Source: CAVWCW01 sp963753615 (GTDB taxonomy: Bacteria; Pseudomonadota; Gammaproteobacteria; Chromatiales; Chromatiaceae). From it: DNA of 64,000 bases. Positions within the stretch are counted from its first letter, which is position 1. Each line of letters opens with the position of its first letter. Both the position numbers and the translations under genes were made by a program. Location of the stretch: contig CAVWCW010000002.1 in NCBI GenBank assembly GCA_963753615.1, forward strand, positions 1 to 64,000, in the 5' to 3' direction. Of the stretch, positions 1 to 10,510 are shown one piece after another. The notes under the pieces are model-generated. The model searched no databases. It was not told the origin of the DNA and was given only the letters and a program-made list of their open reading frames with translations.

Positions 1-353
1 AGCTCCCCTTTGACCTTACGTTCGTCGACAAAGATGACAAGGTCCGTTATTTTACACAGGGACGTGAACGTATCTTTGCACGCACCCGCGCGATCCTCGG
101 CCGCGATGTCCAGCTCTGTCATCCACCGGCCAGCGTGCATATCGTTGAGAAGATCGTCGAAGATTTCAAATCGGGCAAACAGAGCCGCGCGCCGTTTTGG
201 ATCACGATGAACGGCCAGTTCATCCATATCGAGTACTTTGCACTTCGCGATGAGAACGGCGAGTACCAGGGCGTTCTCGAGGTGAGCCAAAATCTCACTG
301 AGAAACGTGCACTCGATGGCGAACAGCGTTTGCTCAATTACGTTGAAGACTAA
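1..353 (+). CDS. DUF438/PAS-domain protein, C-terminal part
   Basis: The frame is already open at base 3 and ends at 353, so only about 117 C-terminal residues are present. The visible part has a PAS-like pattern: 'TFVDKDDKVRYFTQG' at the start, 'HIVEKIVEDFKSG' in the middle and 'GVLEVSQNLTEKRALDGEQR' near the end. This is typical of the PAS module that closes DUF438 proteins, which often carry a hemerythrin-like domain further upstream. In that family the domain is thought to bind haem, iron or a small ligand for redox sensing, but no ligand can be assigned here. The N-terminal domains lie outside the window. Confidence 0.7.
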   Translation, partial: LPFDLTFVDKDDKVRYFTQGRERIFARTRAILGRDVQLCHPPASVHIVEKIVEDFKSGKQSRAPFWITMNGQFIHIEYFALRDENGEYQGVLEVSQNLTEKRALDGEQRLLNYVED

Positions 354-423
354 CATCCGTCGTCCGGAATGTGGACTGTGCCCCATCGTCCGCATTAACG
401 ACTAATTCCTATCGGAATTTAAA

Positions 424-453
424 AACTGCGGTCGGTTGACGCCGGCCGCAGTT
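424..453. terminator. Hairpin after the DUF438/PAS gene
   Basis: AACTGCGGTCGG (424-435) pairs with CCGGCCGCAGTT (442-453) around a 6-base loop, with a single G-T pair. It lies 70 bp after the stop of the preceding gene. The downstream tract is not strongly T-rich, so it may be a weak or bidirectional terminator. Confidence 0.55.
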
Positions 454-507
454 CTGTTCCTGCCAATCGACATTCTCAGTTGACGAGTCAACCACTTAGC
501 TGATATC

Positions 508-1558
508 GTGTTTCCACAGCATTTATTTTGCCTCACATCAACTGCAACAGACATCGTCAAGCCTTACCTCGGGGGGGGAAGTCATGCCGAAGGTCCTCTC
601 GACCAAACCGTTTCCTCCAAACGGTTCTCTTTCATTTTCCTGATCAAACTCGTCACCGTTCTCTTGCTGCTCGTAGGCCTGTGCGCTTGCTCGACGTCAC
701 GCTCAAAGAAACGCGGCGCCACGATGAGCACGGCCGGCAAAGAAGCAGCGAAAAAACCGGAAGACCAGAAAGTGATCGGTACGAACGAAGAGGGCCGTCC
801 GGATGTAAGCGACGCCGGAAAGAGGCGCAAAAAGACCCGGACGATCAACGGGTGGTTGATGGCGACGAACCCAACCAGCGAAACGCTTACGTTGAGGATG
901 AGTCCGGGATTGCGGTGACCGGAGTCGCGCTCGGCGTAGCGGGCAGTGAATATGACGAGTACGGCGAACCGATCCAAACCGAAGAAGCGCCGCCCGAACA
1001 GGATCTGGCATTCAACGCCGGCCTGATCGGAGGGTACGGTGTATTGACGGGAGACGAGATCAACGGGTACCCCATCGTTGGCTTTCGTTCGGGATCACGT
1101 CGAAGTCCGACCGTTTCGGGGCGGATTTTCGGTTGTTGGTGGGGTTTCCCCGTTTCACCGATGCTACCGGGATTGCCGAAGGCGTCAAAGACGAGCAAGA
1201 ACTCGCCCTTGACCTTTTGTTCCGATGGTACACAACCCCGCATCATACGTTCGTGGGATTCTGTTTTATCGGCGGTCTCCGCTGGGGGATGCTCCAATGG
1301 CAATACAAAAACCCGATCTTGTATGACGATGGCTATGATGTCTATGAAATAGGCCACGACAATCTCCAGTACATTACTCCGTTCCTGGGAGTCGGTTTGA
1401 ACCTGGTTCAAACCCGGCATTTCTTGATAGGGACGGAACTCAGCGGCGGTTACAAGTTTTACAAATGGAATACCGAGGAAGGCTTTGATAACGACGTATT
1501 CGATGACGAGTGGATGGTCCAACTGTTGGTAAATGTCTCGTATGTGTGGGGGCGTTGA
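508..1558 (+). CDS. Putative lipoprotein / outer-membrane barrel protein, frameshifted
   Basis: Unrecognised protein pieced together from three frames, with breaks near 820 and 1100. The N-terminal part has a lipoprotein-type signal (hydrophobic run ending LLLLVGLCAC, then S-T-S-R), followed by a charged Lys/Glu/Asp-rich linker. The middle segment reads 'GIAVTGVALGVAGSEYDEYG'. The C-terminal part (1133-1558) alternates aromatic and polar residues and ends V-S-Y-V-W-G-R, which fits an outer-membrane beta-barrel. The start is unclear. A GTG at 508 keeps the signal in frame; an ATG at 584 has a purine-rich stretch just before it, but would need another frameshift, possibly at the run of eight G. 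No function can be named. Confidence 0.5.
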
Positions 1559-1686
1559 TCGGGAGGATTTTGCGGCTGTCAATCGTTGAAGGCCGCAGAC
1601 ATGTTCGTTTGTGCAGCTGTAACATCAATTCGTATTTCTCTTGTTCGCGGCTTGTGCAATTCATCTTTGTCCAGGAGGGTCGAATC

Positions 1687-4191
1687 ATGTCCGGTAAGTT
1701 CCAGGCGTCCAGCGCACATCACCGTTTTCTGATAATTCCTTTTTTCCTCGCGTTTGTGCTGTTTTGTCCAATAGGAGCCCAATCGGCTGATTGGACGATA
1801 ATGGATAGCGGTACGGACACGTTTTTCAGAGATGTCTGGGGATCGTCGAGCACCGATGTTTTCGCTTGTGGTTATTTGTCAACCGATCCCTTTTACAAAG
1901 GCTATATCTTCTATTATGACGGAGCCAACTGGTCTTTAATGCCGACTCCACCGAATTTGGAACCCATGTTGGCGCTCTGGGGCAGCTCACCCTCGGATGT
2001 GTTTGCCGGCGGCAGTAATGTGATACTGCACTTCGACGGCGTTGCCTGGTCAGAAATGACCAGCGGACGATCTCGCCGAAGGCCTATAGGGAACGGGACC
2101 GACTGATGTCTTCGCACTGGGGACTTAGCAGTCCACCACTACGATGGATCATCCTGGCAAACGATGTCGTACGATCCCACGTATCCCCTCATGGGTATTT
2201 GGGGATCCGCTCCCGACAATGTCTACACGGTCGGTTGGTTTTTGTCGATCACTATGACGGATCGGCCTGGACTATCGGATCCCATTCTCTGTCGGACCCA
2301 GGCTTTTCGATGTGGGGGAGTTCGGCAACTAACATATTCACAGCAGGCTATCAGGGATTCATTGCCCATTTCGATGGCGCCAAATGGAGTGATATGCCGG
2401 CTCCACAGGCGACGATCTATACGACATGTGGGGCAGCGGTCCGGCGGACGTTTTCGCCGTTGGCGAGAATGGCCGCATCCTCCACTTTGACGGAACGGCA
2501 TGGACCCAGATGGATACGGGGTCTTCCGCCAACCTCAAGGGCGTATGGGGCAGTTCCGCAAGGATGTTTCCGGTCGGCTCGGATGGACAATCCTGCACTA
2601 CGCAGGTGGTCCCCTTCCCGTGTCAATCATAAAAACCGGGAGCATGCCCAAATCCCTTCAATCCACCGCGCTCTAACACAACACCGAACAACACGAAATC
2701 CAAGAAAGGCGGAGTGCTCCCCGTCGCGATTGCGGGAAGCCCATCGTTTGATGTTTCTGACATCAACGCATCTACACTCCGGATCGACGGGATCAGGCCT
2801 TTGCGGCACACATACGAAGATGTCACATCACCGTATATCAATGGTGAAAAGTGTGGGTGCACCTCGGGTGAACCCGACGGCTGCGGACCTTATGTTGAAG
2901 TTCCAATCGTCGGAATTTCGGCCGTGATTGGCATAGCTTCCGCCGGAGAAGTCGTGTCGCTCGAGTTGACCGGAAACCTGCTGGACGGCACACGGATCAA
3001 GGGAGTGGAGTGCATCGGTCGTGGGAAAAAGTGTCCAAAAGAAGGTCTGCCCAGCGCCAGGTTGCTGGTGGAGGACGCCTATGTCCCCTGGTGGTCTCCA
3101 GCCGGTGATGAGATTGTTTTCAACCGGTTTTCCAATAACGGCGGTATTTCCAGCAGTCAAATCTGGACCATATCTTCTGCCGGTGCGAACGCGCAACAAA
3201 TCACCGGGATTTCAGGGGGCAGTTACTACCCGCTTTGGCTCCCCGTCGACGAAGGTCAATACATGGTGTATCTTCGCGGTGCCTCCCCTTCATACGAGTT
3301 CGTATTGTACTACCTTATCACCGATAGTGAGGAATGGGTCTACAACGTGTTGTTGTGGGATGACCCCGGGTTCAGCCTGACTCCGTCAGGTACCGGGATC
3401 TTATATACGGTTTATCAGTCATCGCAACCGCTCGAGATGTGGATACTCGATCTAGAAGATGAATCCACCAGTTTTGTAGAAGAGGGGTACGGCGGTGCCA
3501 TCTCTCCAGACGGGCAGTGGATTGCATATACCACCATCGACTATCAACTCGCCATTGCACCCATGAGCGGCGGCCCCGCGCAACTCTTCGATTGGGGTGG
3601 AATGCCAAAGTGGACCCCGGACAGCGAGCACATCGTCTTCACAGGCGTCGTCGATGAGTCCCAACTCGATCTGTTTGTGATGCACAGAGACGGTTCGTTC
3701 AAAAAGCAACGACCGACGATCCTGACTGGGACAATTTTGCTGTCGTCTCTCCCAACGGCAGGGACGTGGCCTATCAGAAAGGGATCGGAGAGTTTGGAAC
3801 TCGCAGCATCTGGATTCTGGATCTGTCAACTGTCATCCCGATGGATCGACCGGAGCCCAAGGATCCCAAAATCTTTGCGACGCCCGGCACGCAACCCGAT
3901 AAGAACATCGAGTACGGGGAAGTCCTGCCGGCTCTCCGGACCTAACCCAACAAACCCGTCGAGCGCTTTCGAGTTCACACTCAAAGAGTCCGGCGATGTC
4001 CGGTTGGAAATCTACGACGTTCGCGGCCGTCTGATTCGCCGGGTGGTCTCGGACAAGAAACCAGCGGGTGATCACTTCGTGACGTGGAGTGGAAATGACG
4101 AAAACGGACAGCATGCGGCGCCGGCGTGTGTTTCCAATTTGTTCGAAACAGGTCATACCGGACAACAGGCAAAATCACAGTCGTGAGGTAA
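1687..4191 (+). CDS. Secreted multi-domain propeller protein with FlgD-like C-terminal domain, frameshifted
   Basis: One long secreted protein (about 830 residues when repaired) split over several frames. From the ATG at 1687 there is a signal peptide ending near 'CPIGAQSA'. Next come repeated units of the form W-G-S-S-x-T/S-D-V-F-A-x-G followed by H-F/Y-D-G, a propeller-like repeat common in secreted proteins of deltaproteobacteria and candidate phyla. A linker around 2640-2860 reads 'IIKTGACPNPFN' and 'GGVLPVAIAGSPSFDVSDIN', a widespread domain of such proteins. TolB/PD40-like repeats follow (WSPAGDEIVF, ISPDGQWIAY, WTPDSEHIVF). The end (3945-4191) has the FlgD-like pattern 'VRLEIYDVRGRLIRRVV' and 'AGDHFVTWSGNDENG'. 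After a last frame change near 4125 it closes at TAA 4189-4191. It may be two genes, but the domain order fits one. Confidence 0.6.
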
Positions 4192-4217
4192 CAGGATCGG
4201 ACCTTCTATGAGGAGAC

Positions 4218-4781
4218 GTGACATTGAAAAACATTCTCTTCGTCGGCGTAGTGATAGGAATCGTTTTCGCTTCGCCCCTGGCAGGATACGCACAAACGTG
4301 TTTCCAGGGAAAACCCCTTCCCAACTGCAAGAGTTTTTGGATTACTGAAATTACCGTCGGAATCGATGTGATTTCGAGTTACGCCGGCGGTCTTGTGACG
4401 CCGGAAGTTGGTTTGATGGCCAATCTGAACAAGAAGCACGCGATCGGTGGGACAGCCTTTCTCGACATCACGGACAACGCCGGATTCGGCGTTAAAGGCC
4501 GATACCGGTACTGGATGAGCAAGAACTTCAGTATCGACGCCGGCGCAGGTGGCAAGATCTCCGATACCTGGACGGTCCTTGCGGACGGCAGCCTTGTTTA
4601 CGGCGGTTGGATCGGGATCGGTGGGCGGGTCGAACACTGGGGCGGACACAACGGCGAAACGGCGTTATTTGCAACGGCAAAAGTGGGTGGCTGGCCCGCG
4701 GTGGGCACGGTGGGCGTCGCCGCAGTAGTCGCCGCCGTCCTCGTAGCGATTGCGTGGGTATCCATAGCGGGAGCGGGATAG
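4218..4781 (+). CDS. Small outer-membrane beta-barrel-like protein, paralogue 1
   Basis: Intact frame of 187 codons with an N-terminal signal peptide (hydrophobic run ending PLAGYAQT) and a body of alternating residues such as 'GFGVKGRYRYWMSKNFSIDA' and 'GGWIGIGGRVEHW', as in small outer-membrane barrels. It ends in a hydrophobic Ala/Val run (VGVAAVVAAVLVAIAWVSIA), which is unusual for a barrel and may be a membrane anchor. A GGAG at 4211-4214 can serve either the GTG at 4218 or the TTG at 4224. It is about 44% similar by eye to the gene directly downstream, sharing 'CFQGKPLPNCKSFW', 'NLNKKHA', 'ARYRYWM' type blocks. Function unknown. Confidence 0.6.
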   Translation: MTLKNILFVGVVIGIVFASPLAGYAQTCFQGKPLPNCKSFWITEITVGIDVISSYAGGLVTPEVGLMANLNKKHAIGGTAFLDITDNAGFGVKGRYRYWMSKNFSIDAGAGGKISDTWTVLADGSLVYGGWIGIGGRVEHWGGHNGETALFATAKVGGWPAVGTVGVAAVVAAVLVAIAWVSIAGAG

Positions 4782-4850
4782 GCGTGCAAGTCGCGGGAAA
4801 TTCGCGTGGCAATGAGCTATTCATGACCCGAATCAACGATGGAGATCCGG

Positions 4851-5415
4851 ATGAACCGTACTGTCCTGTCAATCGCATCGCTGCTCATATTGTCCTTTTT
4901 ATTCCGTCCATCGGACAAACCCAAATTTGTTTTAACGGCAAACCACTCCCAGACTGCAAAACATTCTGGGTGACGGATTTACATATGGCAGAGGGATCGC
5001 TACAAACTATCACTTGTTGTCGCTGGACCTGGGAATGATGGTTAACTTGAATCCGAAACACGCCGTAGGCGGCTCATGTTATGGAGATCTTCAGGTTGGC
5101 TCCGGGAGCCAGGAAGACTATCACTTCGGATTGAAAGCAAGATACCGGTACTGGATGAACTCGACTCTCAGCATCGACACCGACATTGGAGGGACCATCA
5201 CGACCCCCCATCTCGCGATTATCGATCTCGATCTGTTCTACAAAAACTGGATCGGGGTGGGCGGTAGAGCCGAATTCTGGCCAGAAACGGACTACTCAGA
5301 ATCCGAAACGGTGTTCTACGGAACATTCAAAATCGGCGGCTGGCCCGGTTTATCTGTGGCCACTCTGGCCGCTATCGGATTAGCCACCGCTTTTGTCGTA
5401 GTCGTAGGCAATTGA
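4851..5415 (+). CDS. Small outer-membrane beta-barrel-like protein, paralogue 2, frameshifted
   Basis: Tandem paralogue of the preceding gene. It starts at ATG 4851 (MNRTVLSIASLLILSFLF, a signal peptide), changes frame near 4905 into 'CFNGKPLPDCKTFWVTD', and changes again near 5000 into 'MMVNLNPKHAVGGSCYGDLQ' and 'GLKARYRYWMNSTLSIDTDI', ending at 5415 with the same Ala/Val-rich tail as its neighbour. The shared blocks lie in the same order and spacing, so this is a duplication. The two frame changes are probably sequence errors, because the downstream frames are conserved against paralogue 1. Confidence 0.55.
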
Positions 5416-5514
5416 TTCCCGCGCCGAGTCAACACCCACCAACCGGTGCCCAAAAACTAACTCAACACCGCACCAAAAATCGGTTACGATTATCATTTCC
5501 GTGGGAGAAATGTC

Positions 5515-6258
5515 ATGAACACCAGGATCCTCGCACTGGCGGCGATCGTTGTGATTTTCTGTTTGAGCGCCTGCACTTCGGACGACGGCGACAACAGCGG
5601 AAATCGTGACACCGCATCAGGCAAAACCGAATCAGCCGAAGCGAAGGCTTCGGCAGGAGATCTCATCGTTATTCGCGGTCACTATGTTTTCGGCCACGAA
5701 GTCCGCTCGTTTCGTCCGTGCGGCAAGGATAAAGCACTTTGGGTTGTTGACGGCACCGACTTGTTGAAAAACCTCCACACTGAACTAGCGCCAAAAACAC
5801 CACCTTACGCGGAGATCTTTGTCGTGGCGGCGGGCCGCGTCGGACCGTCACCGGCCGACGGGTTTGGCGCCGACTATCCCGGCGCACTATCTATCGAAAA
5901 GGTCATCTACGCAGCATTCGAAGGCTTTGGTTGTGACTTTGACTGGAGCAATTTCACCTATCGGGCCCAGGGCAACGAACCATTTTGGATGGTGGACGTT
6001 TTGCCGGGCGAAATGCGGTTGGCCCGGCCCGGGCACGATGACCAGGCGTGGACCAATGTAAAAAAAGATCAGACCGGCAACGCCGTGATCTTTCATGCCA
6101 TCGGCGAAGATCGTTCAACCATTCAGCTCGTGATCGAGCCGGGCCCAAGTCGTGATACCATGTCCGGCGCATACTACGGACTGTCAGCCCGGCTAATTTT
6201 GGACGGCGAGACATTCACCGGCAGCGCACTGCAAGGATCGGGATCAACATCGAAATAG
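5515..6258 (+). CDS. COG3650-like lipoprotein
   Basis: Protein of 247 residues. It begins with a lipoprotein signal (VVIFCLSAC at about residue 19) and a Gly/Asp/Ser-rich linker. The body carries two blocks typical of COG3650-type lipoproteins: 'YPGALSIEKVIYA' and 'FTYRAQGNEPFWMVDVLPGEM', the latter a common start of META/HslJ-linked domains. The first half (FGHEVRSFRPCGKDKALWVVD) resembles the copper-resistance NlpE-like beta-barrel seen in the same proteins. It is predicted to sit on the periplasmic side of a membrane. No enzymatic residues are evident. The start at ATG 5515 has GGGAGA a few bases upstream. Confidence 0.65.
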   Translation: MNTRILALAAIVVIFCLSACTSDDGDNSGNRDTASGKTESAEAKASAGDLIVIRGHYVFGHEVRSFRPCGKDKALWVVDGTDLLKNLHTELAPKTPPYAEIFVVAAGRVGPSPADGFGADYPGALSIEKVIYAAFEGFGCDFDWSNFTYRAQGNEPFWMVDVLPGEMRLARPGHDDQAWTNVKKDQTGNAVIFHAIGEDRSTIQLVIEPGPSRDTMSGAYYGLSARLILDGETFTGSALQGSGSTSK

Positions 6259-6289
6259 TTTTGTCGACACAAACAAAGAGGACGATAAA

Positions 6290-7108
6290 ATGAAGGTCGG
6301 ATTGGCACTTGGCGGCGGTGGTGCCCGCGGTTTCGCTCACATTGGCGTAATGCGCGCGCTCGAGGAGCGCGGTATCGAACCTGTTGCCGTGGCCGGATGT
6401 TCCATGGGCGGAATTGTGGGCGCGTTCGTCGCGAACGAAATCGCATCGGCGGATATCCGACAGGCTTTCGAGGGTATCAAGGCAATCAGCCTTTTCGACT
6501 GGTCGAGCAAAGGTGGTTTGATTGGCGGCAAAGGACTCGAAAAGCAAATCGCACGGCACTTGCCGGATAAAATCGATGAGTTGCCGCTGCCTTTTCGAAC
6601 AACGGCGGTCGACATTCAGGCCGGTCGGCCCTTTGTATTCTTCGAAGGCGACCTCGTGCCAGCGCTCCGGGCCACCGCCGCCGTCCCGGGTTTTTTGAGC
6701 CCAGTCGAACACGACGGCCGCGTTTTTGTCGATGGAGGTCTCCTCGTGAACGTACCCATCGAGGAAGTACGTTCGATGACCACCCGTCCGGTTCTTGCCG
6801 TCGATGTCACTCCCCCACCCGACCGCAAACTGATCTTCGACGACAACCGCAATTTCCTGGAAAAACTCCGTGCACCCCTTCAATCGGGTAAACGGCCTCT
6901 ATTCATCGAACTGCTCACTAAGGCCTACGAGATCCCCGCCGCGATCCTGAATGACATTCGTGTGGCGGGCCTGCGGCCGGAGATCTTGATCAAGCCCAAA
7001 CTCGACCGCGACCTCAAATTCGAAGACTTCGATCGTATGGATGAGGCTATTGAGGCGGGATATAACGGCGCAGTGGAAGTTCTCGACGCACTGGATCTCG
7101 AGGCGTGA
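6290..7108 (+). CDS. Patatin-like phospholipase family protein
   Basis: Intact protein of 272 residues with the three marks of a patatin/RssA-type lipid acyl hydrolase: the oxyanion loop GGGGARG at residues about 8-14, the nucleophile elbow G-C-S-M-G-G at about 40-45, and the catalytic Asp in V-D-G-G at about 148-151. These enzymes cleave acyl ester bonds in phospholipids using a Ser-Asp dyad. No signal peptide is visible, so a cytoplasmic or inner-membrane-associated role is likely. GAGGA lies just before the ATG. It follows the COG3650-like gene by 31 bp on the same strand and may be co-transcribed. Confidence 0.85.
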   Translation: MKVGLALGGGGARGFAHIGVMRALEERGIEPVAVAGCSMGGIVGAFVANEIASADIRQAFEGIKAISLFDWSSKGGLIGGKGLEKQIARHLPDKIDELPLPFRTTAVDIQAGRPFVFFEGDLVPALRATAAVPGFLSPVEHDGRVFVDGGLLVNVPIEEVRSMTTRPVLAVDVTPPPDRKLIFDDNRNFLEKLRAPLQSGKRPLFIELLTKAYEIPAAILNDIRVAGLRPEILIKPKLDRDLKFEDFDRMDEAIEAGYNGAVEVLDALDLEA

Positions 7109-7246
7109 TCGCGTCAATGTACTTGCGGTAAGTTACAGGACGTTCACTTGTTCGCGCCACCGTCTTATCGTACAATGTGATATCAACATTCAACATGGCC
7201 ACACACAAAAAATCAAAGAACCAACAAAATCACCGGGAGAACATCC

Positions 7247-8404
7247 ATGTCTGAGTTTCAACCATTCGCCATGGAACGTTTCATGTCCAAGTTCGAGCAG
7301 GCGGTCGATTACAATCTCTCGGAAAGCGGCGTCCATCCGTTGCGCTGGGCGAGCTCCTCGAATCCAAGCCGGACTTGATCGAGCAGTTGCTCGCCACCGA
7401 GCTGAACTACCCGCACGTCAACGGCACACCCGAGCTGCGCGAGAACATCGCCGCGCTGTACCGGGGAGCAACGGCAAACAACGTCCTGGTAACGGTCGGC
7501 GCGATCGAGGCCAACTATATCACCGTACGTACGCTTCTCGCGCGGGGGACGAGATCGTCATCATGCTCCCCAACTACATGCAGATCTGGGGCGTCGCAAA
7601 AAACCACGGACTCAACGTAAAAACGTTTCATCTGCGCGAGGAGAGCGGATGGGCGCCCGACCTCGACGAGCTGAACGAAGCCGTCACGCCCGGACACGAA
7701 ACTGATCGCGGTCTGCAATCCCAACAATCCCACCGGCCGGATCCTCACCGAAACTGAGATGGACGCCATCATCGCCACGGCCGATCGGGTGGGCGCATGG
7801 ATCCTGGCGGACGAGGTGTAACCGGCGCAGAGCGTCTGACCGACGAGGAGACCCCGTCGTTCTACGGCCGGTATGACAAGGTGATTGCCGTCGGAAGCCT
7901 GAGCAAGGCCTACGGCCTCCCGGGCTGCGCATCGGCTGGGCCGGCGCGCCCGGTGGCGACGCTGTCGACGACATCTGGGCGCGGCACGAGTACATCGCCT
8001 TGAGCGCCACCATGCTGTCCAACCAGCTGGCGGCGATCGCCCTCTCCCCCGAGGTCCGGCCGCGCCTCATCGCGGCGCACCCGCGGTACATCCGCAAGGG
8101 ATATCCTGTGCTGGAAGCTGGATGAACGGGCACGGAACACCTTCAGCCTCCCTCCCCAGGCGGCCGCCATAGCGTTCGTCCGCTACAATCTCGACATCAA
8201 TTCGACGGCGTTCACGGATCGGCTGCGCGCGGAGAAGAGCGTGCTCATCGTTCCCGGCGACCATTTCGGCATGGACCATTTCGTGCGGATCAGCTTCGGC
8301 CTGCCCCACGAATACCTGATTCCCGCTCTGGACCGGATTCACGAGCTGATCGCGCAAATTGGGCAAAGGATCCGGCCAATATACGCGACCTCGACCAAGG
8401 TTAA
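7247..8404 (+). CDS. Class I/II PLP-dependent aminotransferase, frameshifted
   Basis: A fold-type I aminotransferase broken into several frames. It starts at ATG 7247 ([18 protein letters not shown]) with GGGAGA upstream. Recognisable blocks in order are '[18 protein letters not shown]', '[16 protein letters not shown]', '[20 protein letters not shown]' (substrate/PLP pocket), 'ILADEV', and '[15 protein letters not shown]', where the Lys of S-L-S-K forms the Schiff base with PLP. The C-terminal block '[20 protein letters not shown]' holds the Arg that binds the substrate carboxylate. Frame changes occur near 7345, 7545, 7695, 7818 and 7920, and one near 8365 leads to a TAA at 8402-8404. It heads a three-gene operon with a dehydratase and a cyclodeaminase. 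Confidence 0.7.
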
Positions 8405-8410
8405 TGTTAC

Positions 8411-9439
8411 ATGGACGTTCAACAAGAAGTTTTGCTCGCCGATGTGCGCATCCGTCCCCATATCCGCGAGACGTTCCTGGAATATTCCCCTATCTCAGCG
8501 CATCGGCGGAGCGAACGTCTACTGCAAGCTGGAAAACCTGCAGCACACGGGCTCGTTCAAGGTGCGCGGGGCGATGAACAAGGTGCTGTCGCTTCCGGCG
8601 AACGGAGCGCGCAGGGGTCGTCACCGCGTCCACGGGCAACCACGGCGTGGCGGTGGCCTTCGCACTGCAAAGCTCGGTGCGCCGGGTATCGTTTCGTGCC
8701 CGAGAAGGCCATCCCGTCAAAAGATCAGACGATCATAGCGGGCTCGGTGCGGAGGTACGCACATTCGGCAGGGACACCGCGGAAACCGAGGTCCACGCCC
8801 GGCAGTATGCCGCTGAAAATGGGATGACCTATGTTCCCCCCTACAACGACCCGCAGGTCGTCGGCGGCCAGGGAACGATCGGCCGTCGAGCTGGAGCGGC
8901 AGCTCGCTGGTGATCGATGCGGTTTTCGTCTCGCTCGGCGGCGGCGGACTGATCTCGGGCATCGCGGGTATCTCAAGTCGTCCGGCCCTGCATAGATCAT
9001 CGGCTGTTCGCCCGAAAACTCCCAGGTCATGATCCAGTCGGTTAAAGCGGGAAAGATACTGGATCTGCCGTCCCTCCCCACCCTGTCCGACGGCACGGCC
9101 GGTGGCCTCGAGGGGGCGCGATCACATTCGAGCTGTGCCGCGACCTGGTGGACGATTACATCACGGTCACCGAGGACGAGATCAAGGAGAGCTTGCGGCT
9201 GTTCATGCGTGAACACCACATGTTGATCGAGGGTGCGGCCGCCGTGGCAATTGCGTCGTATCTCAAAATACAGCAACGTTTCGCCGGCAAGAACGTCGTG
9301 ATCGTGATCTGCGGCGCGAACATCGAGCCTCGACGCATTGAAAAGAAATTCTGTAGAGGCGTTCCGTTATCACTGTCGAGGTTTGTTGGCATCCCGATGC
9401 GCCTGCCGCTCGATTCCAGAAAAGGTGTCAATTCCGTGA
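8411..9439 (+). CDS. EutB-like threonine dehydratase family protein, frameshifted
   Basis: Fold-type II PLP enzyme. Reading across frames gives '[21 protein letters not shown]', '[20 protein letters not shown]' (the Lys in S-F-K binds PLP), '[13 protein letters not shown]', '[14 protein letters not shown]', '[13 protein letters not shown]', a Gly-rich phosphate loop and '[12 protein letters not shown]'. The order and the closely following ornithine cyclodeaminase gene match EutB of ectoine/hydroxyectoine use rather than biosynthetic IlvA, and there is no ACT domain. A frame change near 9322 leads to 'LDALKR' and a TGA at 9437-9439 that overlaps the GTG start of the next gene. Substrate is inferred only from context; threonine or hydroxyaspartate remain possible. 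Confidence 0.65.
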
Positions 9440-10396
9440 AGATCATCGCTCTCGATGAGATCCAATCGGCGCTTGCGATATTGAACGCTCTCAATCTTAT
9501 CACGGAGATCGAGGCAAGTTTCGTCGCATACTCGGACGAGCAAGCGGTCGTCCCACCCGTTGGTGAACTACTGCTCGAACAGGGAGAGGTCCACATCAAG
9601 TACGGGTACCTGCGCGGGGACGAGTACTACGTCATCAAGATCGCCTCGGGATTCTACAACAATCCCGGGCTCGGACTGCCTCAGGCAACGGTATGATGTT
9701 GCTGTTCCGCCAGCAGACCGGCGAGCTCGCCAGTATTCTGCTGGACGAAGGGCATCTGACTGACATCCGAACCGCCGTGGCCGGGGCCATCGCCGCGAAA
9801 CATCTCGCCCCCGAACAGGTAGAGCGCATCGGTATCGTGGGCACCGGCGTCCAGGCCCGGTCTGCAGCTGCAACATCTTGCCAATCCGTCGTCTGCGTGC
9901 CGGGAAGTGCTGGTATGGGGCAGGGGCGAGGAGCAGCTCGAGCGCTTCCGTCGAGGACATCGGAAACACAGGGCTTCGCAATCGAGACGACGCATGACGC
10001 CGCCGACATATGAGACCGGTGTAACCTCATCGTAACAACGACTCCCGCCAAGTCTCCCCTGCTGCACGCTCCGCCAGAATGCGGGCGGGCACCCATATCA
10101 CCGCCGTCGGCTCCGACACCCCTCAAAAACAAGAGCTGGATACGGCGATTCTGAAGAAGGCGAACACTGTCGTCGCCGACAGCATCGCTCAGAGTGCCTC
10201 GAGCGGGGCGAGATCCACCAGGCGATTCGATCGGGAGATATAGCCGATGACAAGATCTTCGAGCTGGGAAATATCATCTCAGGCAAAAGCCCCGGCCGGA
10301 CAAACGACAGCAGGTGACGGTGGCCGATCTCACGGGCTGGCGGTCCAGGACATCAAAATCGCGGCAGCCGTGTACGAGGCCGTGACCAACGGTTAA
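9436..10396 (+). CDS. EutC-like ornithine cyclodeaminase / mu-crystallin family protein, frameshifted
   Basis: It starts at GTG 9436, overlapping the stop of the dehydratase (GTGA), so the two are translationally coupled. The N-terminal half reads 'IIALDEIQSALAI', 'GELLLEQGEVHIKYGYLRGD', 'FYNNPGLGLPQ', then after a frame change near 9690 'LLFRQQTGELASILLDEGHL' and 'RIGIVGTGVQAR', the NAD-binding G-x-G-x-x-A/G motif of this family. Further blocks are 'LIVTTTPAKSPLL', 'GTHITAVGSDTPQKQELD' and the end 'IKIAAAVYEAVTNG', closing at TAA 10394-10396. Family members deaminate or oxidise imino acids using NAD. Together with the two upstream genes it suggests a small amino-acid or ectoine-derivative catabolic operon. 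Confidence 0.65.
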
Positions 10397-10417
10397 GCTC
10401 CACTGATAAGACAAAGC

Positions 10418-10441
10418 AACCTGCAGCCGAAGCTGCAGGTT
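10418..10441. terminator. Perfect 10-bp hairpin with CGAA loop
   Basis: AACCTGCAGC (10418-10427) pairs fully with GCTGCAGGTT (10432-10441) around a stable CGAA tetraloop, 21 bp after the EutC-like stop. No T run follows on either side, so termination may rely on the hairpin group as a whole. Confidence 0.6.
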
Positions 10442-10469
10442 CTATAGAATTGCCATGCCGTGAACCATC

Positions 10470-10502
10470 AACGCCGCCAGGCGTGGTCAGCCTGGCGGCG
10501 TT
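10470..10502. terminator. Perfect 13-bp hairpin between convergent units
   Basis: AACGCCGCCAGGC (10470-10482) and GCCTGGCGGCGTT (10490-10502) form a 13-bp GC-rich stem with a 7-base loop. It is the second of three hairpins between the EutC-like gene (+) and tRNA-Lys (-), and can act in both directions. Confidence 0.65.
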
Positions 10503-10510
10503 GTTACGAC

